DNA of 7,754 nucleotides from Acidimicrobiaceae bacterium. GTDB lineage: Bacteria > Actinomycetota > Acidimicrobiia > Acidimicrobiales > RAAP-2. The stretch is taken from the NCBI GenBank assembly GCA_003164275.1, contig PLSY01000283.1:1-7754 (forward strand), written 5' to 3'. This document shows, in pieces, positions 1-6,464 of the stretch. Both the position numbers and the translations under genes were made by a program. Position 1 is the first letter of the stretch. Each line of letters begins with the position of its first letter. The notes beneath the pieces are model-generated. The model was given only the letters and a program-made list of their open reading frames with translations, was not told the origin of the DNA and did not search any database.

Positions 1-77
1 TTTAGTGGTATCGGAAACCAGAAGACATTCGAGGGCGTCATCCATCGGCTGCCCTGGGTTCGCGCTAGGAGCGCACA

Positions 78-99
78 CTCAGCAGCACAAACCGCTGAG
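78..99 (-). terminator. Weak hairpin downstream of the hydrolase gene
   Basis: Bases 78-83 (CTCAGC) pair with 94-99 (GCTGAG) around a 10-nt loop. The hairpin begins 10 nt after the stop codon of the leftward hydrolase gene. There is no U-tract on that strand, so it would be at best a weak or factor-assisted terminator. The rest of 1-109 shows no convincing gene. Confidence 0.25.
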
Positions 100-109
100 G
101 CGGCAGGAA

Positions 110-1630
110 CTACGTGGGCAGCTGGATCTGTTGGGCCTCAGCCAAGAGGGCGGATCGGTCGGCACTCAGGATGAACCCATCGGATATAGCTCTGTTCAAG
201 CTGGTTTGGTAGGCAGCGAGGTACGCGCTCTCGGTCGGGTACAAGCTCGCCAGCTGGGCTGGCGGGAATGGAGTCGATGATCCAAAAAGGGAACAGATCT
301 CGCTCGTTCCAGCAGGGGCAGCTCCACTGAGGGTTGACACTGGGACATCAACAGCGGGGGTGCGCACCCCGCCAATCACGTTTCCATATTTATCGAGTGC
401 CAGCTTCGCCGGGCTGGTTGAGGCCAACTTGAACGGGGGCGGAGTCGGCGGTGCCTTGCCGTCGACAACCCAAGCATTGAAGGCGGTAAATGCTGCTTGG
501 ACCACGTTGTGCTGCGGACCGTCGTTGACAGGAGTCGTGCAGCCGAGGGCCCCAAGGGCCGGACCGACAAGATAGGCGTCAGCGTGCGAGGTGCCAGCGA
601 CTTCCCAGGTCCGGATCTTGGCGGTGTTTGGTTGTTGGGCCGGGGCGAATCCCAGCTCAATGAGATCCGTCTGCGTCTCGAACATGAAGACCGGAACTTT
701 GAGATCGGTTCGGATGCGCAGATCCTTGGGTCCTTCGTCCGAGGTGATGGTCGACCCGCTCAACGGAGCGCCGGTGCCACCTCGACTGTGGATGAAGATG
801 CCGTCATACACATTGGTACGTGGCTGGATGGCGTCGGCGTAGGTCGTCAAGTAGTAGGCAGACTGCGATTCGCCGGTGGCCACGATGTGCTTCGGGCGGA
901 GACCCCCGAGCGCGATGTCCTTGGGAGAGTTCAGTGCCTTCCCTATCTGAGCGAACATATCCAACGAATATTGGTCACCTGGATGGAGCAGGGAACCGTA
1001 ACGAGCTGGCTCGGCGGCGACGAGCCCTCCGGTGTTTCCTGACACCTGGCCGAGGATTGCCTTTCCGCCATCGACACCCAAGGACTGGGCTGACACAGCC
1101 ACATAGGCGTAGCCCTCTCTCATGAGCATCGGATTCAAGTAGTCCCAGTCGGGTGCCGACTCGCCTCCGGATACGTTCATCCATTCGACGACCACTGTCC
1201 CGTTGAAGTGGGCCGGGTTGGACGGCCTTCGGACCAGGATGCGGGTTCGGTAGGGAGCCGAGGTTGTCGGTTCAACGGTCCACCTGCCGTTACTCGGCGT
1301 TGAGTTGGCCTTGAAAGCGCTCGCCGTTCCCGAGGCAAAGAACTCTTGTTCGACATAGCCGTACGTCGCAAGCCCAGTGGGCAGAGCCGAGAGAGGTTCG
1401 ACGACGTGCCCGTTGGTGATGGGTCCAGTAAGAGTGGCAGCACTCTGATAGGTCACGTTGGAGTCCTTTGAACTTTGCGTCGACGCCATAGCGTTCCCAG
1501 CGGAACCGACTCCAAAGAGTAGAACGACCAGCAACCCGGTAGACGCTGTAACCCAAGCCATTTTCGGACGGCCTTCAGACTTCAACTGGATCCGCCGCAC
1601 AACAATCCCCCATTTCCCAAGCACCGACAC
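110..1630 (-). CDS. Exported alpha/beta hydrolase domain protein
   Basis: This 506-aa protein is probably a secreted or cell-surface esterase/lipase-like enzyme of the alpha/beta hydrolase-domain group (Abhydrolase_10-like); its substrate is unknown. The N-terminus has a basic stretch (residues 12-23), a hydrophobic core (about 26-43) and a small-residue cleavage region ending near AMA (47-49), as expected of an export signal. The nucleophile elbow is GESQS (253-257), giving Ser255. Asp322 in TQTDL and His349 in GTSHADAY are likely to complete the triad. The segment VVVEWMNVSGG (146-156) follows a core beta strand. The GTG start at 1630 is preferred because GGAGG lies 9 nt upstream. ATG 1561 (residue 24) is a possible alternative that would give a shorter, more usual signal peptide, with a weaker GAAGG upstream. 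No operon partner is visible in the window. The fold is secure; the precise reaction is not. Confidence 0.88.
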   Translation of the reverse strand: MSVLGKWGIVVRRIQLKSEGRPKMAWVTASTGLLVVLLFGVGSAGNAMASTQSSKDSNVTYQSAATLTGPITNGHVVEPLSALPTGLATYGYVEQEFFASGTASAFKANSTPSNGRWTVEPTTSAPYRTRILVRRPSNPAHFNGTVVVEWMNVSGGESAPDWDYLNPMLMREGYAYVAVSAQSLGVDGGKAILGQVSGNTGGLVAAEPARYGSLLHPGDQYSLDMFAQIGKALNSPKDIALGGLRPKHIVATGESQSAYYLTTYADAIQPRTNVYDGIFIHSRGGTGAPLSGSTITSDEGPKDLRIRTDLKVPVFMFETQTDLIELGFAPAQQPNTAKIRTWEVAGTSHADAYLVGPALGALGCTTPVNDGPQHNVVQAAFTAFNAWVVDGKAPPTPPPFKLASTSPAKLALDKYGNVIGGVRTPAVDVPVSTLSGAAPAGTSEICSLFGSSTPFPPAQLASLYPTESAYLAAYQTSLNRAISDGFILSADRSALLAEAQQIQLPT

Positions 1631-1639
1631 ACTATCTCG

Positions 1640-1644
1640 CCTCC
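1640..1644 (-). promoter_or_regulatory. Ribosome binding site deciding the hydrolase start
   Basis: GGAGG on the minus strand sits 9 nt before the GTG at 1630. It is a better match than the GAAGG that precedes the internal ATG at 1561, so it favours the longer protein. Confidence 0.6.
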
Positions 1645-1857
1645 GTATCTCGCCGAATGTCGGAACGAGTTCGTTTGTCGAGCAATCGAGGAAGATAATG
1701 CATCGATCCGCTCAACGAAGCTACAAGACTCGAGGTCGTCCCGACGGACGTTTGTCCGACGCTGTCGATGTACGGCCAGATAGCACTTGCCCCGGTCAAG
1801 GCTGGAGGCTATTTGTTGTCTCGACCTTCGTCGTAACATGCGCTAACGGAGGTACAC

Positions 1858-2052
1858 GTGATAATCGACCCATGTCCGTCCCATGTGCCAAGGCCGCTCG
1901 GCAGCGTCTGCACGGTCGTGGCTGGTGACGTTTTCAAAGTAGATGCGTTCGGACTCCGAGGAGCGGCCCTCCTGAGCTTCACTGCAATGGCCTCAGCTGA
2001 CACAGCTGAGGTGCATTGTCTCTCGCCTATCCCGCTCCAGAAGCCGGACTGA
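1858..2052 (+). CDS. Possible small ORF, 64 aa, unknown
   Basis: A GTG at 1858 is preceded by GGAGG at 1848-1852 with a 5-nt spacer, one of the best ribosome binding sites in the window. The predicted 64-aa product has no recognised family. A mildly hydrophobic stretch (about residues 32-46) is followed by SADTAEV, which is encoded by the palindrome at 1991-2011. It ends about 110 bp before the nucleotidyltransferase gene and points the same way, so it could be a leader peptide for the operon. It could equally be a chance ORF; length and composition alone do not show coding. Confidence 0.25.
   Translation: MIIDPCPSHVPRPLGSVCTVVAGDVFKVDAFGLRGAALLSFTAMASADTAEVHCLSPIPLQKPD
1985..2018. repeat. 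Palindrome, upstream copy of a pair flanking the two-gene module
   Basis: The arms CCTCAGCTG (1991-1999) and CAGCTGAGG (2003-2011) are perfectly complementary around the loop ACA. Outside them CAATG (1985-1989) pairs with CATTG (2014-2018), across a G-U pair and one bulged base, so a transcript could form about 15 bp. The core recurs with a single loop change at 3772-3792, on the other side of the two-gene operon. It might be an operator, an RNA hairpin, a recombination site or a dispersed genomic palindrome. There is no U-tract after it. Confidence 0.85.
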
Positions 2053-2114
2053 TCCGGTTCTTCATGACCGGGGACTGATCCGCAAGATCTGCGTCGGCCT
2101 CCATATTGAGTCCT

Positions 2115-2120
2115 TATAAC
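2115..2120 (+). promoter_or_regulatory. Possible -10 box of the nucleotidyltransferase operon
   Basis: TATAAC lies 42 nt before the preferred ATG at 2163. No good -35 hexamer is visible 16-19 nt upstream (the region is GCGTCGGC), so the call is tentative. If correct, transcription would start near 2126 and a TTG start at 2106 would be impossible. Confidence 0.35.
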
Positions 2121-2138
2121 GCCCGAATCGAGCGGTTT

Positions 2139-2169
2139 ACATGCTTGGACCCAGCGGGTAACATGCTTG
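2139..2169 (+). promoter_or_regulatory. Direct-repeat operator candidate over the start codon
   Basis: ACATGCTTG occurs at 2139-2147 and again at 2161-2169, exactly 22 bp apart (about two helical turns). Similarity extends leftwards (GGTTT versus GGGTA before each copy). The second copy contains the ATG at 2163. Repeats like this overlapping an operon start are typical autorepression sites, and the second gene of the operon carries a winged helix. That this protein binds here is inference. Confidence 0.45.
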
Positions 2170-2753
2170 ATATGGACTTCCAACTAGAGGTGCTGGAGGA
2201 GGCGCTCGAAACGCTGGGTGCAATCTTGCAGGATCGCCGAACTCCGTACGAGCTCCTCGCTGTCGGCGGAAGCACCCTGCTACTACTTGGGCTCATCGAT
2301 CGCCCGACCGGGGATCTGGACATCATCGGTCTGGTAGAAGGGGGCGCCTTCCGGAAGTTGGATGAACTTCCTGATCCCCTGAACGAAGCAGCACGGCAGG
2401 TGGGTGTGGCCCTGGGCCTCGCCGAGAACTGGGTCAATACTGGCCCTGCGACGTTGATGGATCACGGACTCCCTGACGGCTGGGAAGGCCGGATTGTCAG
2501 ACGCCAATTCGGAGGGCTCTGGCTGGATCTTCCTGCCCGTGAAGACCAGATCTGCTTCAAGCTTTACGCTGCGGTTGATCGAGGGCCCAACGACAAGCAC
2601 TTTGAAGATTTGAAAAAGTTGGCCCCGACCGATGCCGAGTTGCTGTTCGCCGCTCGGTGGACCGTTACGCACGATCCTTCGGAGGCCTTTCGGGGGGAAT
2701 TGCTGAAGTGTTTGTCTTTCCTGGGAGTGGAGTGCACAGATGCCGATATTTAA
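2163..2753 (+). CDS. Nucleotidyltransferase-fold protein, DUF6036/AbiEii-like
   Basis: This 196-aa protein resembles small minimal nucleotidyltransferases of the DUF6036/AbiEii-like group. From ATG 2163, GGS lies at residues 35-37 and DLD at 51-53. Together they are the usual pair that positions the nucleotide and the metal ions. A family-like segment follows: LGLAENWVNTG (84-94), then a Lys-containing helix ending in FEDLKKL (147-153), with Asp149 a possible third acidic residue. Length is normal for the group. The open frame extends up to a TTG at 2106, but ATG 2163 (or 2172) suits the family N-terminus and the possible -10 box at 2115. Its end overlaps the next gene by 14 bp, so the two are probably translationally coupled. 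In known systems of this fold (AbiEii, MenT) the enzyme is a toxin that modifies tRNA or another RNA; that role here is inferred from family and context only. Confidence 0.75.
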   Translation: MLDMDFQLEVLEEALETLGAILQDRRTPYELLAVGGSTLLLLGLIDRPTGDLDIIGLVEGGAFRKLDELPDPLNEAARQVGVALGLAENWVNTGPATLMDHGLPDGWEGRIVRRQFGGLWLDLPAREDQICFKLYAAVDRGPNDKHFEDLKKLAPTDAELLFAARWTVTHDPSEAFRGELLKCLSFLGVECTDADI

Positions 2754-3723
2754 CGATGCGATTGAAGCCGCTGCAACCATTCGTCAGAACATCGTTGATC
2801 TCTACTGGGGTGCGTGGTCCGAACTGGGTGTCTCCGGGTGGGGGCGTACACATGGGGACTGGGCCATCGATCCCGAGCCGCTAATCGCATTCACGCCCGC
2901 TGTCGCAACGGAAGACTCGCGCCTGCGAGACGAAGTGACTGACTGGTGCATCCGCAATTGGCGTCACGTTTCTCAAATCCGCCTGCGCCACATTCTCCGA
3001 GATCACGACCTGGAGTCGTCGGAGGAATGGGGCGAGTTTGCGGCCACCGTAAATCGGTCAGCGGGATCAAAGTTTCCTGGTGCCACAGAACCTCGTCATT
3101 ACCAGACCACTGGACGATCAACGTTGCGGCCGTTAACCGAACCATCCGCCGTGTACCTCCGAATGCGTGCTGTATTTGGACTAGGCGCACGTGCTGAGGT
3201 CCTTCGATACCTCGCTTTCAGTAAGGAACGGTCTACGGCGGCGGTGCTCGCCTCACAGACCAACTATGCCAAGCGAAATATTGCGGACACGTGCGACCTT
3301 CTTGCCCAGGCGGGGTTTTTGCATTCAAGGACAATTGGGAACCGGCGATACTTCTCGCTCACAGACGAGTCTGACTTCATGCACTTTATCGGGGAGATAC
3401 CGTCTGAGACCCCAGATTGGTCCGCCCTTCTTCGCGTGATGTCGCAGATTCTCCGCTGGACTTACTCAGCGGAAAGAATGAAGTCGAAGGTGCTGATGGT
3501 AGAAACGCATGAGGTCGCCGCTGCCGTCGAAGACGACTTGGAGTCACTGGGGATTGCTCCGGCCCCACATATCTTCGGCGAAGAGTTCGTTGACGTTTGG
3601 GCTCGATGGGCGAAAGTAGTGACAAAGGAACTGTCGCTAGGTCATTGGCCGGTGCGTGACCAACCAGTCGTCGCAAGAACCGGGAAAGGCCGAAGGGTTC
3701 GTGCTGCTAACAGGGCTAGCTAA
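2740..3723 (+). CDS. Winged-helix protein partnered with the nucleotidyltransferase
   Basis: This 327-aa protein belongs to no family I can name. The N-terminal part (about 1-110) is mostly helical-looking and Trp/Arg-rich (SGWGRTHGDW at 32-41, DWCIRNWRH at 68-76). A central winged helix-turn-helix spans about 147-208: a helix RAEVLRYLAF, a turn and recognition helix around TNYAKRNIADTCDLLAQAG, and a wing IGNRRYFSLT. The C-terminal part (about 228-300) is helical, with a basic tail (312-327) that could contact nucleic acid. ATG 2740 is preceded by GTGGAG with a 7-nt spacer and lies inside the end of the nucleotidyltransferase gene. The pairing recalls AbiEi-AbiEii, where a winged-helix antitoxin/repressor partners a nucleotidyltransferase toxin. 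Here the order is reversed and the protein is larger. An antitoxin or autorepressor role is inference. Confidence 0.7.
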   Translation: MPIFNDAIEAAATIRQNIVDLYWGAWSELGVSGWGRTHGDWAIDPEPLIAFTPAVATEDSRLRDEVTDWCIRNWRHVSQIRLRHILRDHDLESSEEWGEFAATVNRSAGSKFPGATEPRHYQTTGRSTLRPLTEPSAVYLRMRAVFGLGARAEVLRYLAFSKERSTAAVLASQTNYAKRNIADTCDLLAQAGFLHSRTIGNRRYFSLTDESDFMHFIGEIPSETPDWSALLRVMSQILRWTYSAERMKSKVLMVETHEVAAAVEDDLESLGIAPAPHIFGEEFVDVWARWAKVVTKELSLGHWPVRDQPVVARTGKGRRVRAANRAS

Positions 3724-3768
3724 GAATCCCACCAAAAGCCCGAGGGTTCTCGCTCAAGGCGGGGGAGT

Positions 3769-3795
3769 CGACCTCAGCTGACGCAGCTGAGGTCG
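3769..3795. repeat. Palindrome, downstream copy; possible terminator hairpin
   Basis: The arms CGACCTCAGCTG (3769-3780) and CAGCTGAGGTCG (3784-3795) form a perfect 12-bp stem with loop ACG. The inner 21 bp (3772-3792) match the copy at 1991-2011 except for one loop base. It lies 45 bp after the stop codon of the winged-helix gene, so it could end transcription as a hairpin without a U-tract, as proposed for some actinobacterial terminators. Its twin lies upstream of the operon, so termination alone does not explain the pair. Confidence 0.85.
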
Positions 3796-4017
3796 CAGCT
3801 ACCACGGCCGAGGACGGCCAGCCACTAGGCCCCCGCGCTCATCTCGCTAAACCTAGGGGAGTCAGCGCTTTTCCTAGGCGGTGGAGTTTTTTTTGGATTT
3901 TTCGCTCTGCACCTCAATCGCCCGTCAGTTCGACTCGCACTATCGGACCGACGTCTTGACCGTCCCGAGAGCGTTGAAGGATTTCCAAACTGCTCAACTG
4001 TTTGGCTCTTCTGCGCG
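3796..4017. other. Gene-free spacer between the module and the IS21 element
   Basis: No convincing gene is seen. On the minus strand a frame runs through 3914-4017, but its upstream half is only a shadow of istB and its codon use is not coding-like. It could be the tail of a gene cut by the IS21 insertion, which cannot be shown from this sequence. The T-rich segment near 3887-3902 is described separately. Confidence 0.4.
3852..3894 (+). terminator. Possible terminator: CCTAGG hairpin and T8 run
   Basis: CCTAGG at 3852-3857 pairs with CCTAGG at 3873-3878 around a 15-nt loop. Eight bases later comes a run of eight T (3887-3894), then T5 at 3898-3902. The gap between stem and T-run is long for a classical intrinsic terminator, so it may be weak. 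It would act on rightward transcripts from the two-gene operon. Confidence 0.3.
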
Positions 4018-4064
4018 TGTCCGTGGCCAGTTTTAAGTCCTCGCTGATGGCCAGAAAAGTCCCC
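4018..4064. repeat. IS21 left-end repeats
   Basis: TGGCCAG occurs at 4024-4030 and 4048-4054, 24 bp apart, followed by TTTTAAGTCC and AAAAGTCC respectively. Such repeated units at IS21 ends are where the IstA transposase binds. The outer one begins at the presumed terminus TGTCC (4018). Confidence 0.6.
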
Positions 4065-4083
4065 ACCCCATGAGGCGGGATGT

Positions 4084-4863
4084 TCACTTCGTTTCCAGCG
4101 TAGATCGGTCTCCTTTCTGACGCGCTTCCTTCATGCGGAACGACTCGCCGTCGGTGACCACGATCACGCTGTGGTGGAGTAATCGGTCGAGCAGGCTGAC
4201 GGCCGTCGTGTGCTCGGGGAGGAACTTGCCCCACTGCTCGAAGGGCCAGTGAGACCCGATGCCGAGTGACCGTCGCTCATAGGCGGCAGCTACCAATCGG
4301 AAGAAGAGCTCAGCACCGGTCGAGTCCATCGGGGCGAAGCCGATCTCATCGATGATGATGAGGTCGGCTTTCAGGATCTGGGTGATCACCTTGCCGACCG
4401 AGTTGTCGGCCAAGGCCCGATAGAGAGTCTCGACGAGGTCGGCGGCGGTGAAGTAGCGGACCCGGTGACCGGTCTCGACGGCGTGGTGTCCGAGGGCGAC
4501 GAGCAGATGGCTCTTCCCCGTGCCCGCCGGGCCGACCAGGCACAGATTCTCCTTGGCCCGGATCCATTCGAGGCTCGACAGGTAGTCGAAGGTCTGCCTC
4601 TTGACCGAGGAGGCGGAGACGTCGAACTCCTCCAGGGTCTTGGTGACCGGGAAGGCGGCCACCTTCATCCTGGCCCGTGCATTGGAGAGATCCCGGGAGG
4701 CGATCTCGGCATCGATCAGGACACGCAGCAACTCCTCGGGCTTCCATCGCTGGGTCTTGGCCGTGACCATCACCTCGGGGGCCAGGTTCCTGATGGCCGA
4801 CAGGCGCAGTCGTCTGAGCCCGGCCTCGATGTCGGCCGCCAACGGCGGCGGGGTGGCACTCAT
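4084..4863 (-). CDS. istB: IS21 transposition helper ATPase IstB
   Basis: This 259-aa protein is the AAA+ ATPase that assembles on target DNA and stimulates the IstA transposase. Walker A is GPAGTGKS (111-118) and Walker B is LIIIDEIG (168-175, Asp172-Glu173). The segment WPFEQWGKFLPEHTTA (206-221) and the C-terminal TDGESFRMKEA (237-247) are family hallmarks. Where many relatives have TSNW, this one has GSHW (203-206), so a sensor Asn is replaced by His. Its ATG (4861-4863) overlaps the TGA of istA (4860-4862) as ATGA, so it is translated by coupling. Length is normal and the frame is intact, although the upstream istA is shifted. Because the shifted istA frame stops at 4885-4887, 22 bp before the istB start codon, coupling may be weakened. 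Confidence 0.95.
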   Translation of the reverse strand: MSATPPPLAADIEAGLRRLRLSAIRNLAPEVMVTAKTQRWKPEELLRVLIDAEIASRDLSNARARMKVAAFPVTKTLEEFDVSASSVKRQTFDYLSSLEWIRAKENLCLVGPAGTGKSHLLVALGHHAVETGHRVRYFTAADLVETLYRALADNSVGKVITQILKADLIIIDEIGFAPMDSTGAELFFRLVAAAYERRSLGIGSHWPFEQWGKFLPEHTTAVSLLDRLLHHSVIVVTDGESFRMKEARQKGDRSTLETK

Positions 4864-6294
4864 GACTGTCCGCCCATGGCGTAGTCAGACAAGGACCGGG
4901 TGGGCACGCTGGGGAGGTCGACGATCAGGGCGTCGCCCCGCCGGGTCGGGCGAGGCAGGCCTTGTTGCGAGTTGAGGATGGAGACGACGTCGGCCGCCCG
5001 GAAACGACCGAAGGCAACCGCTCGCTCCAGGGCAGCAATGACCGACTCCCGACCGTGGATGGCCTCGAGCTGGGCCAAGTCGGACAGGTCCCGGGCCAGA
5101 CCGGTCATCCCCTGGGCCGCCGCCCCCTTGATGAAGGCCTCGGCCACCGGGCCGAGTGCGCAGAAGGCCCGCTCGTCGGTGCTCTTTGGCCGGACGAGCC
5201 GTTGGGGTGCGGGTCGTGGACCCTCCATAGTGGTCATCGTTGACCGACGACTCACCTGGAGAAACGACCAGGTGCTCGGCGATGACGTCGGCGCCGCTGA
5301 CGATGGTGATCACCCCGTCGCGCACCCGGAGCTCGAGCGTCCTGCCGACATACGTGTTCGGCACTGAGTAGCGGGCTGAGCCGAATCGGACGCAGCTCAG
5401 GCGGTCGACCTTCCTCGTCACCGTCTTGCCGATCTGGGCCCGCAGCGACGGGAGCGGGGACAACAGCTCCCGCTCGGTGGTCAATCTTTCGGCGGGAATG
5501 GCACAGATCTCCGAGTGGACGGCGGCATTCACCTCGTCGCACCAGTGCCTGCCTTTGGCATTGGCCGTGGCCAGATCCGAGACGCTCAGCTCCTCGGGGA
5601 TCATGAGGTCGGACTTCACGTAGCCGACCAGGTTCTCGACCAGGCCCTTGCTCTCGGGGTCCGCTCCCTCGCAGAAGTCGGGGCGGAAGTCGTAGTGGGT
5701 GGCGAAGCGGACATAGGCCGGTGTCGGGATGACCAGGCCAGCGACCGTGCCGCCCTTCAGACAGCCCATGCGGTCGGTGAGGGCTGTCTTCGGGACGCCG
5801 CCCATGCGCTCGAAGCACTCCGCCAGGGCCGTCATGGTCGCCTCGGCCCCCAGGTTGTCGGCGAAGGTGACGAAGCGAAACCTGCTCCAAGCCGAAACGG
5901 CGCAGAACGCATAGAGAGGGCCGATCTCACCCCAGTCGAACACCAGCGTCTCACCCGGGGCCCACACCCCAGGTCTGCGTCCTCGGTGGTTGGCCGACCG
6001 CCACTCGGCCTTGGCCTCGGCCACCAGTCGGCGGAAGTTCCGATCGGAGCCGACATAACCGGCGGCCATCGCCACCGGCAGTAGTCGCTTGGCCGAGATG
6101 CGGCCCTTGGTCCGGGCGACCGTCTCGACCACCACTTCGACCACGCTGTCGTAGTTGTGCCGAACGACGGCTTCGCCGGCGTCAGACCGGCGTTGGCGTT
6201 CGACCGATCGTCTGACTGTCTTGTGCGTCGTCCCGCAGATCTCGGCTGCGGCCCGATAGGAGCCTGTCTCTCGATAGGCGGCATGGATGTCCAT
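4860..6294 (-). pseudogene. istA: IS21 transposase IstA, interrupted by a +1 frameshift
   Basis: IstA is the DDE-type transposase that cuts and joins IS21 ends. From ATG 6294 a helix-turn-helix lies at about residues 11-33 (GSYRAAAEICGTTHKTVRR). The catalytic residues are probably Asp120 (VFDWGE), Asp174 (ALTDRMG) and Glu220 (KGLVENLV). The frame is good down to DDHYGG at about 5221. There the product becomes Arg/Pro-rich and stops at 4885-4887. The real C-terminus continues in another frame from PRPAPQRLVRPKS to SDYAMGGQS, ending in TGA at 4860-4862. One extra G in GGAGGG (5221-5226) explains the shift; without it the protein would be about 477 aa. A sequencing error is possible. The ATG at 6294 suits the family better than the longer frame up to 6474. 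Confidence 0.85.
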
Positions 6295-6319
6295 GTGTTC
6301 CAGTGATGAACTTTCAGGC

Positions 6320-6412
6320 GGTGCCTGCCGGAGTGGTGTGACCCATAAATTTCCTGGCCACTCCGACCGGTGTGCCTTCCTGAGGACCTGTCGGCCATTT
6401 CCGGCAGGCACC
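6320..6412. repeat. 13-bp perfect inverted repeat at the IS21/IS110 boundary
   Basis: GGTGCCTGCCGGA (6320-6332) is exactly complementary to TCCGGCAGGCACC (6400-6412). Within the 67-nt loop, GGAGTGG (6330-6336) could instead pair with CCACTCC (6358-6364). It lies upstream of istA and also upstream of the IS110 transposase, so it could be an istA leader structure, part of the IS21 end or part of the IS110 left end. Confidence 0.75.
6354..6406. repeat. IS21 right-end repeats
   Basis: CTGGCCA (6354-6360) and CGGCCA (6392-6397) are inverted copies of the TGGCCAG units at 4024 and 4048. The flanking bases are only partly conserved. The end of the element may be near 6367 (CTGGCCAC followed by TCCGACC) or near 6406 (the minus strand begins TGCCGGAAATGGCC). 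Confidence 0.45.
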
Positions 6413-6456
6413 AACCATGCATGTGAACCCAGAGGTTCGGTCACCAGCGTGACCTC

Positions 6457-6464
6457 ATAGGAGC
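6457..6464 (+). repeat. ATAGGAGC, left copy
   Basis: This 8-mer recurs at 7606-7613 after the transposase and also at 6256-6263 inside istA. It is a possible IS110 core or target sequence. Confidence 0.4.

Larger units (their letters stand above)
1645..2114. other. Intergenic region between divergent genes
   Basis: About 470 bp separates the leftward hydrolase gene from the rightward nucleotidyltransferase operon. It must hold the promoters of both, but no clear -35/-10 pair was found for the hydrolase. Translations on either strand look non-protein-like (arginine-, serine- and cysteine-rich, with no motif). The two things that stand out are the small ORF from 1858 and the palindrome at 1991-2011, described separately. 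Confidence 0.5.
4018..6406 (-). mobile_element. IS21-family insertion sequence with broken istA
   Basis: The element carries istA and istB in the usual order and overlap, transcribed leftwards. Its left boundary is taken at TGTCCGTGGCCAG (4018-4030), followed by a second TGGCCAG at 4048-4054, a subterminal repeat pattern typical of IS21 ends. On the right, inverted copies appear at 6354-6360 (CTGGCCA) and, less exactly, at 6392-6397 (CGGCCA). The right end is therefore uncertain, between about 6367 and 6406. At about 2.35-2.4 kb the length suits the family. No target-site duplication could be matched between the two flanks. Confidence 0.75.

Noticed and set aside
497..1042. Plus-strand 181-aa ORF opposite the hydrolase
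   Set aside because: Shadow of the hydrolase gene, which has a complete fold and triad on the other strand.
1663..1672. GAAC-GA-GTTC as an SOS (LexA) box
   Set aside because: The actinobacterial SOS box has a 4-bp gap between GAAC and GTTC; here it is 2 bp and the outer bases do not match.
2106..2162. TTG start giving a 215-aa nucleotidyltransferase
   Set aside because: The extra 19 residues do not resemble the family N-terminus, and TTG 2106 lies upstream of the possible -10 box at 2115-2120.
1809..2183. Minus-strand 124-aa ORF
   Set aside because: No recognisable motif, atypical composition, and it overlaps the operon start and the palindrome.
3914..4234. Minus-strand 106-aa ORF
   Set aside because: Its first half is an out-of-frame shadow of istB and the rest crosses the IS21 end; codon use is not coding-like.
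4885..5220. Arg/Pro-rich C-terminus of the istA frame
   Set aside because: It is the wrong frame after the frameshift; the parallel frame gives the true IstA C-terminus.
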